Source: Gloeomargaritales cyanobacterium VI4D9
GTDB taxonomy: Bacteria; Cyanobacteriota; Cyanobacteriia; Gloeomargaritales; Gloeomargaritaceae
Direction: 5' to 3'
Assembly: GCA_927797885.1 (NCBI GenBank)
Contig: OV696605.1
Coordinates: 2,083,157-2,147,156 of the forward strand
Length of the DNA: 64,000 nt
How positions within the stretch are numbered: the stretch's first letter is position 1; each line of letters opens with the position of its first letter. This document shows, in pieces, positions 26,398 through 34,387 of this stretch. The position numbers and the translations under genes are program-made. The notes beneath the pieces are model-generated. The model was not told the origin of the DNA, did not search any database, and was given only the letters and a program-made list of their open reading frames with translations.

Positions 26398-27306
26398 TTA
26401 CATATTTAGGCGTGGGACGACCCGATTGAGCCAATGGACAAAATTCCACTCCTGCCGTATTAAGATTTGTATATATCGGAACTTATCTGCCAATTTACTT
26501 CCGTACATCCGTGGAACTTTTAACAGTTGCAATATCAAGTAAACTATTAAAATTACATAAATTTGAATGGTAATTCCATTCAAATTTTTACTCATCATTT
26601 TATCGAGCTTTAAGTTCATCTTTAGAAATTTCCATAGTACCTCTATCGCCCAGCGTTGTCTATAGGCTTCCCCTATCTCTTCATTACTCATTACATCCTC
26701 AGGAATATTGGTAGCTAAATAATAGTCTACTTTCTGTTGAACATTGCCAAAACAAACTACTCTCGCCTTACCTCGTTCTGTGGTGATATGATAGTTTTCA
26801 TCCCATTTCCAATTCGACTTAATACGGATAATAAAAAGGGCATCATTTTCGATAAATTGTTCAAATACTTTGTGACTGCAAAACCCTCTATCCCCGACTG
26901 CGACTCCATTTTCCGGTAGCATTTTCACAATATCTTCACCAAAATTAATCTCATGTGCCTGTCCAGGACTAACAATTAAATGACCAGTAGATTTCGTATC
27001 TTGATTCAAAGTGGTTATTAACTTTACTTGGCGATAGCCTTGGAGCCAAAATAACTTACTCATCAGCGGTATTACGGTAGCATCAAAAGGACATAAAACC
27101 AACCTCTTTTCAGGATGAGCTTCCTCAATATAATGCAATAATTTATGATAAAGATGCATAAAAATTTGTGGGTCTCTTGTCTTGTTCGCCTTAGAAAACG
27201 TGGATAAGTCAACCTTAATGCCCGCATGATTTAATTGGTAAAATAAGTCCCGTAAACTGTTGATTCCTTTGTCTAAAATGCCAGCAAACCAGATTGAACA
27301 AAATAA
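26398..27306 (-). pseudogene. IS A transposase, C-terminal part (IS4-like)
   Basis: Carries the C-terminal ~300 residues of a 330-residue DDE transposase identical, as far as I can read, to the intact copy at 28440-29432 (ISC). The open frame stays readable to 27312, but the 5' part of the gene was moved to 29667-29756 by insertion of IS B, so the N-terminal ~30 codons are separated. DDE features: DATVIPLMSKLFW (first Asp), VGDRGFC (second Asp), and YRQRWAIEVLWKFLK (Glu in the YREK-like box). Confidence 0.9.
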
Positions 27307-27447
27307 GGGCACCTCTATTTATTCAAAATATGAGAACGAAACACAAAAACAGCATAGCATTGCTCAGTACTTTTTTGTACTAAGATGACTGGGTTTTATA
27401 GATTGCTGTAGATATGATTGAAAAGAGACTTAGTAGGGGGTCAAAAC

Positions 27448-28352
27448 TCACAGATTATCGGCCAGGGACTGCCGCTCCCAAAACGCATAACGGCGGAAAT
27501 TATAAGCCAGATTTTTCAACCCAATTGCCGCTTCTACTCTGGTTTTACCAATCAGACGCATGAATTTACCCCCAAGACACATCACCCACTGACCAAATAC
27601 GTGTTCCACCTTGGCTCTCACTTTAGATTTGATGCGATTCTTTTCATTTTGCTCTGCGGTTAGGGGCTGATTTCGGTAGCCTTTTTCATGGATGTGACTG
27701 GTAAATCCAATCCTGGCTAACGTCCATTCTAAATCCGTGCTGTGATAGGCACTATCTCCCCAGATTTCCGACCCATCAATATCCACCAGTTGACTGAATA
27801 CTTGTGAGTCATGCACGGAGGCATCCGTGACCACATAATGACGCACAAAACCATATTTTACATCCACACTGATATGATTTTTATAGCCAAAATAGCTGAC
27901 ACCATTTTTCTTTACCCAACGGGCATCTCTATCCTTTTGCCGTAAAACCTGGGGTTTTTCCTCCCATTGCTTAGGAATTTTCCCTTCCTTTACTTCTTGA
28001 TTTTCTTGCCGAGTATTTCGTTGGACTGGCACGGGAATGAGAGTGGCATCCACAATCTGACCAACTTCGACAATATATCCTTTTTCTCTCAGGTAATTAT
28101 CAAAGTGAGCAAATACTTCTTTGACTAGATCGTGCTTGGCGAGATTATCCCGAAATAGCCAGACCGTTTTGGCATCAGGGATAGCGTCTTCGATACCCAA
28201 TCCTAGGAATTCCATGAACGAGATACGGTCATTCACTTGAAACTCGAGTTCATCGTCACTAAGGGCATACATTTGTTGGAGAATCAACAATTTAAACATC
28301 ACAATGACGTCGGTGGGTTTTCGACCCGCATTACTCTTTCTTTCCTTGTCAT
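27448..28352 (-). pseudogene. IS B transposase, C-terminal 5/6
   Basis: Encodes the bulk of an IS5-family transposase: GRKPTDVIVMFKLLILQQMY at the 5' side, then QIVDATLIPVPVQRN (first Asp), EIWGDSAYHS (second Asp) and RIKSKVRAKVEHVFGQW (Glu in the R..VEH.F box). The N-terminal 45 codons are at 29461-29596 on the other side of IS C. Precise excision of IS C plus one CCTTGTCAT copy would restore an uninterrupted 343-codon frame, so the inactivation is recent. Confidence 0.9.
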
Positions 28353-29460
28353 CAGAAGTGTTGAAAGGTAGGTAAAGGCAGAAAAAGAGGGGTCAAAATA
28401 TGGTATTCTAATTCATATAAACCAAAACATGAAACAACTATGAAATTCAATTCTTTTCCCGGGATTGTCAAATTTTTACTCAAAGACCTGCCAACTAATG
28501 ATTATCCAGTTCTAAATTCTCGCTTATTTTGTTCAATCTGGTTTGCTGGCATTTTAGACAAAGGAATCAACAGTTTACGGGACTTATTTTACCAATTAAA
28601 TCATGCGGGCATTAAGGTTGACTTATCCACGTTTTCTAAGGCGAACAAGACAAGAGACCCACAAATTTTTATGCATCTTTATCATAAATTATTGCATTAT
28701 ATTGAGGAAGCTCATCCTGAAAAGAGGTTGGTTTTATGTCCTTTTGATGCTACCGTAATACCGCTGATGAGTAAGTTATTTTGGCTCCAAGGCTATCGCC
28801 AAGTAAAGTTAATAACCACTTTGAATCAAGATACGAAATCTACTGGTCATTTAATTGTTAGTCCTGGACAGGCACATGAGATTAATTTTGGTGAAGATAT
28901 TGTGAAAATGCTACCGGAAAATGGAGTCGCAGTCGGGGATAGAGGGTTTTGCAGTCACAAAGTATTTGAACAATTTATCGAAAATGATGCCCTTTTTATT
29001 ATCCGTATTAAGTCGAATTGGAAATGGGATGAAAACTATCATATCACCACAGAACGAGGTAAGGCGAGAGTAGTTTGTTTTGGCAATGTTCAACAGAAAG
29101 TAGACTATTATTTAGCTACCAATATTCCTGAGGATGTAATGAGTAATGAAGAGATAGGGGAAGCCTATAGACAACGCTGGGCGATAGAGGTACTATGGAA
29201 ATTTCTAAAGATGAACTTAAAGCTCGATAAAATGATGAGTAAAAATTTGAATGGAATTACCATTCAAATTTATGTAATTTTAATAGTTTACTTGATATTG
29301 CAACTGTTAAAAGTTCCACGGATGTACGGAAGTAAATTGGCAGATAAGTTCCGATATATACAAATCTTAATACGGCAGGAGTGGAATTTTGTCCATTGGC
29401 TCAATCGGGTCGTCCCACGCCTAAATATGTAAAGTTTTATTGCAGGATTCAACACTTGTG
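28353..29460 (+). mobile_element. IS C: intact IS4-like element, 1108 bp
   Basis: Imperfect 13-bp inverted ends CAGAAGTGTTGAA and TTCAACACTTGTG (complement CACAAGTGTTGAA, one mismatch). The 9-bp target duplication CCTTGTCAT flanks it. It contains a single intact transposase gene. The element is the same as IS A around it, but inverted. Confidence 0.93.
28440..29432 (+). CDS. IS4-like transposase of IS C (intact)
   Basis: A full 330-residue DDE transposase starting MKFNSFPGIVKFLLKDLPTN. The catalytic Asp pair is in CPFDATVIPL and GVAVGDRGFC, and the Glu in QRWAIEVLWKFLK, where YRQRW...E is the IS4-type YREK region. The last residues are FVHWLNRVVPRLNM. Together with its intact ends and duplication, this copy may still be active. 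It is the only intact transposase in the window. Confidence 0.92.
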   Translation: MKFNSFPGIVKFLLKDLPTNDYPVLNSRLFCSIWFAGILDKGINSLRDLFYQLNHAGIKVDLSTFSKANKTRDPQIFMHLYHKLLHYIEEAHPEKRLVLCPFDATVIPLMSKLFWLQGYRQVKLITTLNQDTKSTGHLIVSPGQAHEINFGEDIVKMLPENGVAVGDRGFCSHKVFEQFIENDALFIIRIKSNWKWDENYHITTERGKARVVCFGNVQQKVDYYLATNIPEDVMSNEEIGEAYRQRWAIEVLWKFLKMNLKLDKMMSKNLNGITIQIYVILIVYLILQLLKVPRMYGSKLADKFRYIQILIRQEWNFVHWLNRVVPRLNM

Positions 29461-29596
29461 CCTTGTCATATATGGTTTCTAATATGGGTCGGAAATCTTC
29501 CCAGTTAATATTTTCATTGAGCCACTTCAGCATGGGCTTTTTCTGATTGAGTTTTTCCCGCCGCTCTTGCTCATCCCAAAATCCTTTTTGACCCAT
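29461..29596 (-). pseudogene. IS B transposase, N-terminal 45 codons
   Basis: Starts MGQKGFWDEQERREKLNQKK and runs to ETIYDKA, the DNA-binding start typical of IS5-family transposases, before being cut by the IS C insertion. It is in frame with 27448-28343 once IS C and one 9-bp duplication are removed. Confidence 0.85.
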
Positions 29597-29666
29597 TTTT
29601 TCTCTCCACGTCGTTAATACTAATTATCTCACAAATCCCTCCCAAAATCAATTAATAGAGGTGCCC

Positions 29667-29756
29667 ATAAGCGAGAATTTAGAACTGGATAATCATTAGT
29701 TGGCAGGTCTTTGAGTAAAAATTTGACAATCCCGGGAAAAGAATTGAATTTCATAG
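29667..29756 (-). pseudogene. IS A transposase, displaced N-terminal part
   Basis: The complement reads ATG AAA TTC AAT..., encoding MKFNSFPGIVKFLLKDLP to NSRL, identical to the start of the IS C transposase. It was separated from the rest of its gene (26398-27306) by the IS B insertion. The IS A terminus lies at 29841. Confidence 0.9.
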
Positions 29757-29873
29757 TTGTTTCATGTTTTGGTTTATATGAATTAGAATACCATATTTTG
29801 ACCCCTCTTTTTCTGCCTTTACCTACCTTTCAACACTTCTGATTTATAGGGTCTTTAAGTCAAGTGTCCAGTG

Positions 29874-30290
29874 ATGTCCCATATTTATCTGGCGGCTCCC
29901 TTATTTAGTTTGGCAGAACGAAATTTTAATCAATCACTTGTGGACTATCTAACTGAGCGGGGATTGCACGTCTTTTCACCATACAAAGAATGTGATGGAC
30001 TGGTGGGTATTGATATTTATAAAACCTGTCTTAGGGGAGTCTCAACCGCTTCTATCTTAGTGGCTATTTTAGATGGAGCTGATGCCGATAGTGGCACCTG
30101 TTGGGAATGTGGTTATGCTTCAGCAAAAGGTATCCCTATCGTGGCAGTGCGTACTGATTTTAGAAGCACTGGTGATACCAATGGTTTTAATGCCATGCTT
30201 TACTACAGTGCTACTGTCGTTGTGGAAGGTACTGATAATCTGTTTGCAAGAATCTTCCAAGCTGTAAAACAATTGCGACATCCTAGTTAG
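29874..30290 (+). CDS. Nucleoside 2-deoxyribosyltransferase-like protein
   Basis: A 138-residue protein of the nucleoside deoxyribosyltransferase fold: N-terminal HIYLAAPLFSLAERNFN (the YLAGP/F strand-loop), then LVAILDGADADSGTCWECGYASAKG, where the SGTxxExGYA motif carries the catalytic Glu. Family members exchange bases on deoxynucleosides or hydrolyse modified nucleotides. The ATG at 29874 is preferred to the GTG before it. It begins 24 bp after the target duplication of IS A, and its AT-rich composition and isolation suggest transfer. It could be a cargo of the island or an independent salvage gene. Confidence 0.78.
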   Translation: MSHIYLAAPLFSLAERNFNQSLVDYLTERGLHVFSPYKECDGLVGIDIYKTCLRGVSTASILVAILDGADADSGTCWECGYASAKGIPIVAVRTDFRSTGDTNGFNAMLYYSATVVVEGTDNLFARIFQAVKQLRHPS

Positions 30291-30451
30291 TATTCAAAAA
30301 TTCTTAAACTAAATCCAAAACTAAATCTAATGCTTGAATTTAATCTTTAATTTATGATGTACTACTGACTTGTTGAGTATTTTTGATCCCAACAGTATTA
30401 AGAATTGTTACAGCCCAATGCGGTTTAATTGATCCATTAGTAACTTATAAC

Positions 30452-30518
30452 CATGGGGTAGCGCCTCCGTCCTTGGTTCTGGGAAATCTCTGTTCACTAA
30501 TCAAGTAGGATTGCCATA
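30452..30518. repeat. R2 repeat fragment
   Basis: Retains the CCTCCGTCCTTGGTTCTGGG and TTGCCATA right half of R2; the left end is lost. The rest of the 30291-30571 gap is AT-rich with nothing else recognised. Confidence 0.55.
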
Positions 30519-30571
30519 GGTGCGAAAAATGAGTCGCTAGAAGCTCTTTCCAAGGTAGTTTGGAGGGTGAC

Positions 30572-32431
30572 ATGGATTCACTACCTAAAAACTCATTGAC
30601 CAAATTCGCTTTATGGACAGATAACAGACCTCGCTGGTGGATTGGATTATCTATACCGTTTGCCGCCGTAATGACTTTAATAACAGCCGTAACCCCTGGA
30701 TTACCAACTAGAGAAATTTACAAATCATATTATGTCCATATGCTCCCAAGAGTACAAACGGTTGATTTCAATATGTTGTTCTATATGTTACCTGCCGCCT
30801 TATCGAATGCGATGGCTGGGCATCATGTCGAAGAAATAAAAAATCAACCATCTCAATATAGGCAAATTTCACAGAACATCCAAAATATACTCGATAGCAA
30901 TTATGGGGTTTTTTACCTTTTAGTGACTCACGAAAATATTAAGCCTAGTGACATTGAGAGTGGTAGAGATGAGCATATTTTATATGAAACTAAAAATCAA
31001 GGACTGACTGACATTTTAGATAAGGGTTATATTGTCCATTCGGATTTGATTTTATATCCACAGCCTGCCTGTAGCACCGTAAGTTATCCTGATCCCAAAG
31101 CTGAACGTCCAGAAGTCAATAGGGAATGCCAAGCTAAAATTGAGAAAGCTATTGCTGAAGGACGAACTAAGGTACTAGGCAGAGTTCACTACGTTAAAGG
31201 TAAAACACCCAGTTTTTGGAGAATCGCTCAAAATTTTAACAAAAACCCCTTTAGTGAGGACAGTGGTTATCATTTCATCCGCCATTATTTAGGTTTTACA
31301 TTTATTGCCTTTTTCTTGCTCTATTGGTTCGTTCATTTTCTACTGAAGCATACAGCAACTCAACATAAATTGAACGAAGCCATTAAAAAGTCTTTAGAAA
31401 ATGAGCTAGTAGCCACTGACTTTGCAAAACGACTGGCTGAAGAATCTGGCAAGCGTAGATTGGCGGAGGAACAAAATCGAAGGATTGAAGCAGAAAACAG
31501 ACTCTTAAGACTCATGGAATTTGATCAAGTTTTTCGTCAACAAATTGATGCAATTTTTACATCTGAATTGGGCAACACTTTACAAAGATTAGATGCTGAA
31601 TACCTTGCCATGTTTAAGCGTTTGGAAACAGATGTTCAAAATATCACGCATGACATTCGTAAAGCCCCTCTACTCTGTTCATTAGATGTAATCAAAGATG
31701 CACTTGAAAAAATTAGGCGAACAGATTCAAGGGATGAAAAAATAGATTTACTCATTGAAACAATCACAAAAATTGATGATAGCATTCAAATCATCAACCA
31801 GGTAATTAATAACCTAGATGAAATGATTTCTTTAGAAAAAAGAACATATAGGTTAAGTGATTTACTCGACGAATTTGAAAGAAATTTACCCAATAATGTT
31901 AAAGATATACCACTATCTTTTATTCGTGAAAACTGTGACTACTGCATCAATATCAACCGTTGGCATTTCAGAAGTATATTAAAAAATATTCTATACAACT
32001 CTCGTAAGGAATTAATCAGACTGAAGATAAAGAAAGTACGAATTGGCGAAAGTTTCCAACCTCAAATACAGATTTTATGTTCCGTAATTAAAGATAAAAA
32101 TGAAGCTCAGATTGTCATTGAGGATAATGGGGGTGGTATTCCTGAACAATATTTAGGTAAACTTTATCAAACACCGGAACGGTTAAATCAGTCAAATGGT
32201 AGGACAAGTGGCAATGGAAGTATGATTGTTTTTGCCTATTTATCATTTCATAATGGGAAAGCAAAAGTTGAGAATCTTAAAGAGAGTGATGATGATAATG
32301 CTAAAACTATTGGTGCAAGAGTGACAATTTCCTTTCCAATTGTTGAATGTCCAACCGAATGTCTGAATGAGAAACGTTGTTCACAGTTGAATGAAGGAGG
32401 TACACATCATGGCTCACTTTCTTCTTGTTGA
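30572..32431 (+). CDS. Membrane sensor histidine kinase
   Basis: A 619-residue kinase. From ATG 30572 (ribosome site GGAGGGTGA) come TM1 (about 22-42), an extracytoplasmic sensor of ~190 residues with no domain I recognise, TM2 (about 239-257), a long charged coiled coil (about 265-345), the phospho-acceptor region ITHDIRKAPL with candidate His360, and an HATPase domain: N-box NILYNSRKEL (472-481), G1 IEDNGGGIP (517-524) and the G2-like TSGNGSMIVFAY. The H-box is unusual, closest to the HDLRNPL type. It overlaps the receiver-RelE gene by 23 bp. The AT-rich composition differs from the flanking core genes. Confidence 0.85.
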   Translation: MDSLPKNSLTKFALWTDNRPRWWIGLSIPFAAVMTLITAVTPGLPTREIYKSYYVHMLPRVQTVDFNMLFYMLPAALSNAMAGHHVEEIKNQPSQYRQISQNIQNILDSNYGVFYLLVTHENIKPSDIESGRDEHILYETKNQGLTDILDKGYIVHSDLILYPQPACSTVSYPDPKAERPEVNRECQAKIEKAIAEGRTKVLGRVHYVKGKTPSFWRIAQNFNKNPFSEDSGYHFIRHYLGFTFIAFFLLYWFVHFLLKHTATQHKLNEAIKKSLENELVATDFAKRLAEESGKRRLAEEQNRRIEAENRLLRLMEFDQVFRQQIDAIFTSELGNTLQRLDAEYLAMFKRLETDVQNITHDIRKAPLLCSLDVIKDALEKIRRTDSRDEKIDLLIETITKIDDSIQIINQVINNLDEMISLEKRTYRLSDLLDEFERNLPNNVKDIPLSFIRENCDYCININRWHFRSILKNILYNSRKELIRLKIKKVRIGESFQPQIQILCSVIKDKNEAQIVIEDNGGGIPEQYLGKLYQTPERLNQSNGRTSGNGSMIVFAYLSFHNGKAKVENLKESDDDNAKTIGARVTISFPIVECPTECLNEKRCSQLNEGGTHHGSLSSC

Positions 32432-33404
32432 AGATAGACTTGATATTTGCGAAATTTGGCGCAACTGGCTCCTTGAAGAAGGTCACACATGTCAGTGGGC
32501 TAACACGTATGAAGATGCTATTCAAAAAATTTGGTTAAGTGAGCAAAACGATGGAGAACCGTTTGATATGATTTTGCTAGATCATGAATTAGACGGAGGT
32601 TTTTTCGGAATTAATGTTTTGGAGGAAATTTCTGAGGAACTAGGTCAGGATTATAAAGAACATCGCTTTGTTGTTATTACTGCTTCTCATGACATGGGAC
32701 TGGTTAGCATTTACAGCCAAAGAGGAGCTTTAGGTTATCTAATCAAACCTACTTCAAGAGAATCATTCTTTGCCACGATTATTAATGCTTTAGAACGCAG
32801 ACGCATTTATGTTGAAAACAAGGAGGATTGGGAAGCCGCAGTTAGAGTGCTTGAGGACTTAGAGTTACTGCCTAAAATTGAGCAAATGCAGAGGGATTTA
32901 GAGGCATTTCAAGCCTTAAGGGAAACCCATAATAAGTTATTGAAAGACTTAAAAAAAGCCGGAGGGAATGAAGCTAAAATACGAGAAAGTTATGCCTATG
33001 CCTACCAAGCAATTACGAATAATACTGCCACAATAGAATCTATAATACCCTGTTTGCAACCATTTTTTATTACTGAATCTTTTTGGGAAGATATTGAATA
33101 TACCTTCGATCATGAACGCTTAAAGTTTTATGGTTTACAGTCCTACCTATTGAGAATCGGGAATGATCCCAATGCCTACCGGATCAAGCATTTAAGCGGT
33201 GATGCCCCCGGTCACTACGAATATCGAACAGGCATAACCCATCGTCTTTATTTTCGGCGGCAAGATGGTCATATTGTTTTAGAACGATTTGGTCACAAGA
33301 GTAAACAAAAAGAGATATTGCATTTTTTACATGAGACAGGGGGCGGAGAGGTTTATAAAGCTCATGAAATAGTGAGTAAAATCAAGGACACCTCTACCTA
33401 TTGA
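32409..33404 (+). CDS. Response-regulator receiver fused to RelE/ParE-like domain
   Basis: A 331-residue protein with ribosome site GAAGGAGGT ahead of ATG 32409. The receiver is at residues 1-130: acidic VED (8-9), phospho-acceptor Asp58 in MILLDHEL, VVITAS (88-93) and Lys113 in GYLIKPTS. A coiled coil follows (about 145-185). The C-terminus (about 225-305), NAYRIKHLSGDAPGHYEYRT then GITHRLYFRRQDGHIVLERF then GHKSKQ, resembles the RelE/ParE beta sheet with a late basic/His segment. This suggests phosphorylation-gated RNase or gyrase-directed activity, or a degenerate binding domain. The gene overlaps the kinase by 23 bp and is clearly its partner. Its last codons (DTSTY) lie in an R1-type repeat end. 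Confidence 0.8.
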   Translation: MAHFLLVEDRLDICEIWRNWLLEEGHTCQWANTYEDAIQKIWLSEQNDGEPFDMILLDHELDGGFFGINVLEEISEELGQDYKEHRFVVITASHDMGLVSIYSQRGALGYLIKPTSRESFFATIINALERRRIYVENKEDWEAAVRVLEDLELLPKIEQMQRDLEAFQALRETHNKLLKDLKKAGGNEAKIRESYAYAYQAITNNTATIESIIPCLQPFFITESFWEDIEYTFDHERLKFYGLQSYLLRIGNDPNAYRIKHLSGDAPGHYEYRTGITHRLYFRRQDGHIVLERFGHKSKQKEILHFLHETGGGEVYKAHEIVSKIKDTSTY

Positions 33405-33565
33405 TTTGTGGGTAGTGCTATCCAAGTAATTGTTTGCTATTACAATCTTACTACAGGGCACTTCTAAAAATAGGTCGCAGGGACGTAGCCCCCGTCTGTG
33501 GTTCTCAATAATATTGGCATTCCAGCGAGATAACCTTCTGGTAATGCAAATAAATAGAGGTTCTC
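33386..33565. repeat. R1 end followed by R1 copy with TACA duplication
   Basis: An isolated R1/R4-type left end GGACACCTCTACC begins at 33386, inside the end of the receiver gene. A complete R1 copy occupies 33456-33565 (GGGCACTTCTA to AATAGAGGTTCTC) with the 4-bp duplication TACA at 33452-33455 and 33566-33569. The core reads GGTCGCAGGGACGTAGC and CCCCGTC. Confidence 0.8.
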
Positions 33566-33729
33566 TACAATCAGCACCATGCCTTCCCAACGGAGTGGAT
33601 GCCATTCTAGACGGTAGGCTCTCTAACTTCTCGGTAGTAAATTCCCGCCAAGCCTCATTTCATGGATATTTGAGGAATGTCTAACCCTACATTCACCCAT
33701 GACACTTCCCCCTGGAAAAGTAAAGCCAC
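33566..33729. other. Non-coding gap, no recognisable feature
   Basis: Between the R1 copy and the R3 block I see no gene, repeat member or structure that I can support. Short ORFs here show no family pattern. Confidence 0.4.
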
Positions 33730-33937
33730 CTAGAGTCTTTTAAGTAGTCATGGGATGCAGTTGAACCTCACTTGCCGTAATTTAAAGTTTGATCATGTAA
33801 AGCCTTTAGAATAATCGAGGCTTTTTTGTATCCTTTAATTAATCAAGGGTATGAACCCACGAGGTAAACCTCGGGAGTTAGTCCGCCCTAGAAGGGCGGG
33901 GTATTCGACCCAACGAGATAAAATAAATAGACTGTAG
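33730..33937. repeat. R3 repeat interrupted by a palindromic IS200/IS605-like end
   Basis: The R3 sequence begins near 33730 (GAGTCTTTTAAGTAGTCATG), runs to CCTTTAATTAA at about 33842, and resumes at about 33920 as AAATAAATAGACTGTA. Between them lies a ~77-bp insert with two perfect hairpins: CGAGGT-AA-ACCTCG (33860-33873) and CCGCCCT-AGA-AGGGCGG (33883-33899). The latter kind of hairpin is typical of IS200/IS605 right ends, so the insert may be a remnant or palindromic derivative of such an element. Confidence 0.7.
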
Positions 33938-34095
33938 CACTACTATTTGCCGCATCTTTCCGGGAGGTAGTGCCAAGGAGTACTAGAACGTGCCATCTAG
34001 AGAACCACCTCAATAAATCTTTCCCAATATTGACTCTCTTTTCTGTCTCTAAAAAACCAATCTCATCCTCTTTATCCTGCATAAGAAACACGACC

Positions 34096-34222
34096 TATAG
34101 CAATCCTACTTGATTTGCATTAGCTTGCGTGCCGTAGGCATACAAAAATTTTTCAGAACCATACACGGCAGGTGCTTCTTTTACGGGGGCGGTGCCCCTG
34201 CGACCTATTTTTAGAAGTGCCC
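34096..34222. repeat. Chimeric repeat: R2 left end, R1 right end
   Basis: Starts with the R2 terminus TATAGCAATCCTACTTGAT and ends with the R1 terminus CCTATTTTTAGAAGTGCCC. The shared GC core GGGGGCGGTGCCCCTGCG sits between. It appears to be a recombinant of the two families. The remaining sequence up to 34387 (34223-34387) holds the upstream region of the CHAT gene without a clear promoter. Confidence 0.7.
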
Positions 34223-34387
34223 ATAAGATCAACACGACCTAAGAGTGCTCATGTTTTAGTTGGATAGTCTATTTCCTGAAAGTAGCTATTCTCGGAGCTG
34301 TCTATTGACTTATTTTTTTGGATGTTATAAAGTGCGAACAACTAATGATCTACATCTAACTATTTGTGTGGTGTTAGGGGGTTTGAT

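Larger units (their letters stand above)
27307..29666 (-). mobile_element. IS B: IS5-family-like element, interrupted by IS C
   Basis: Ends are GGGCACCTCTATTTATT and AATTAATAGAGGTGCCC, a 13-bp inverted repeat (GGGCACCTCTATT). The target duplication is ATAA. Without IS C it is 1243 bp and carries one transposase gene. The same ends occur on R1 and R4 repeats throughout the window, so this is the probable autonomous parent or relative. Confidence 0.9.
26361..29850. mobile_element. Three-level nest of insertion sequences
   Basis: IS A (IS4-like, minus orientation) occupies 26370-29841 with the 9-bp duplication ATTTATAGG at 26361-26369 and 29842-29850. It is split by IS B (IS5-like, 27307-29666) with duplication ATAA at 27303-27306 and 29667-29670. 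IS B is split by IS C (28353-29460), a second copy of the IS A element in plus orientation, with duplication CCTTGTCAT at 28344-28352 and 29461-29469. Removing inserts and one duplication copy gives 1108 bp for both A and C and 1243 bp for B. Order of arrival: A, then B, then C. Confidence 0.95.

Noticed and set aside
26398-27312. Treating the 304-codon frame as a complete transposase gene
   Set aside because: Its first codons come from the IS B end; the real N-terminus is at 29667-29756, so it is an interrupted gene.
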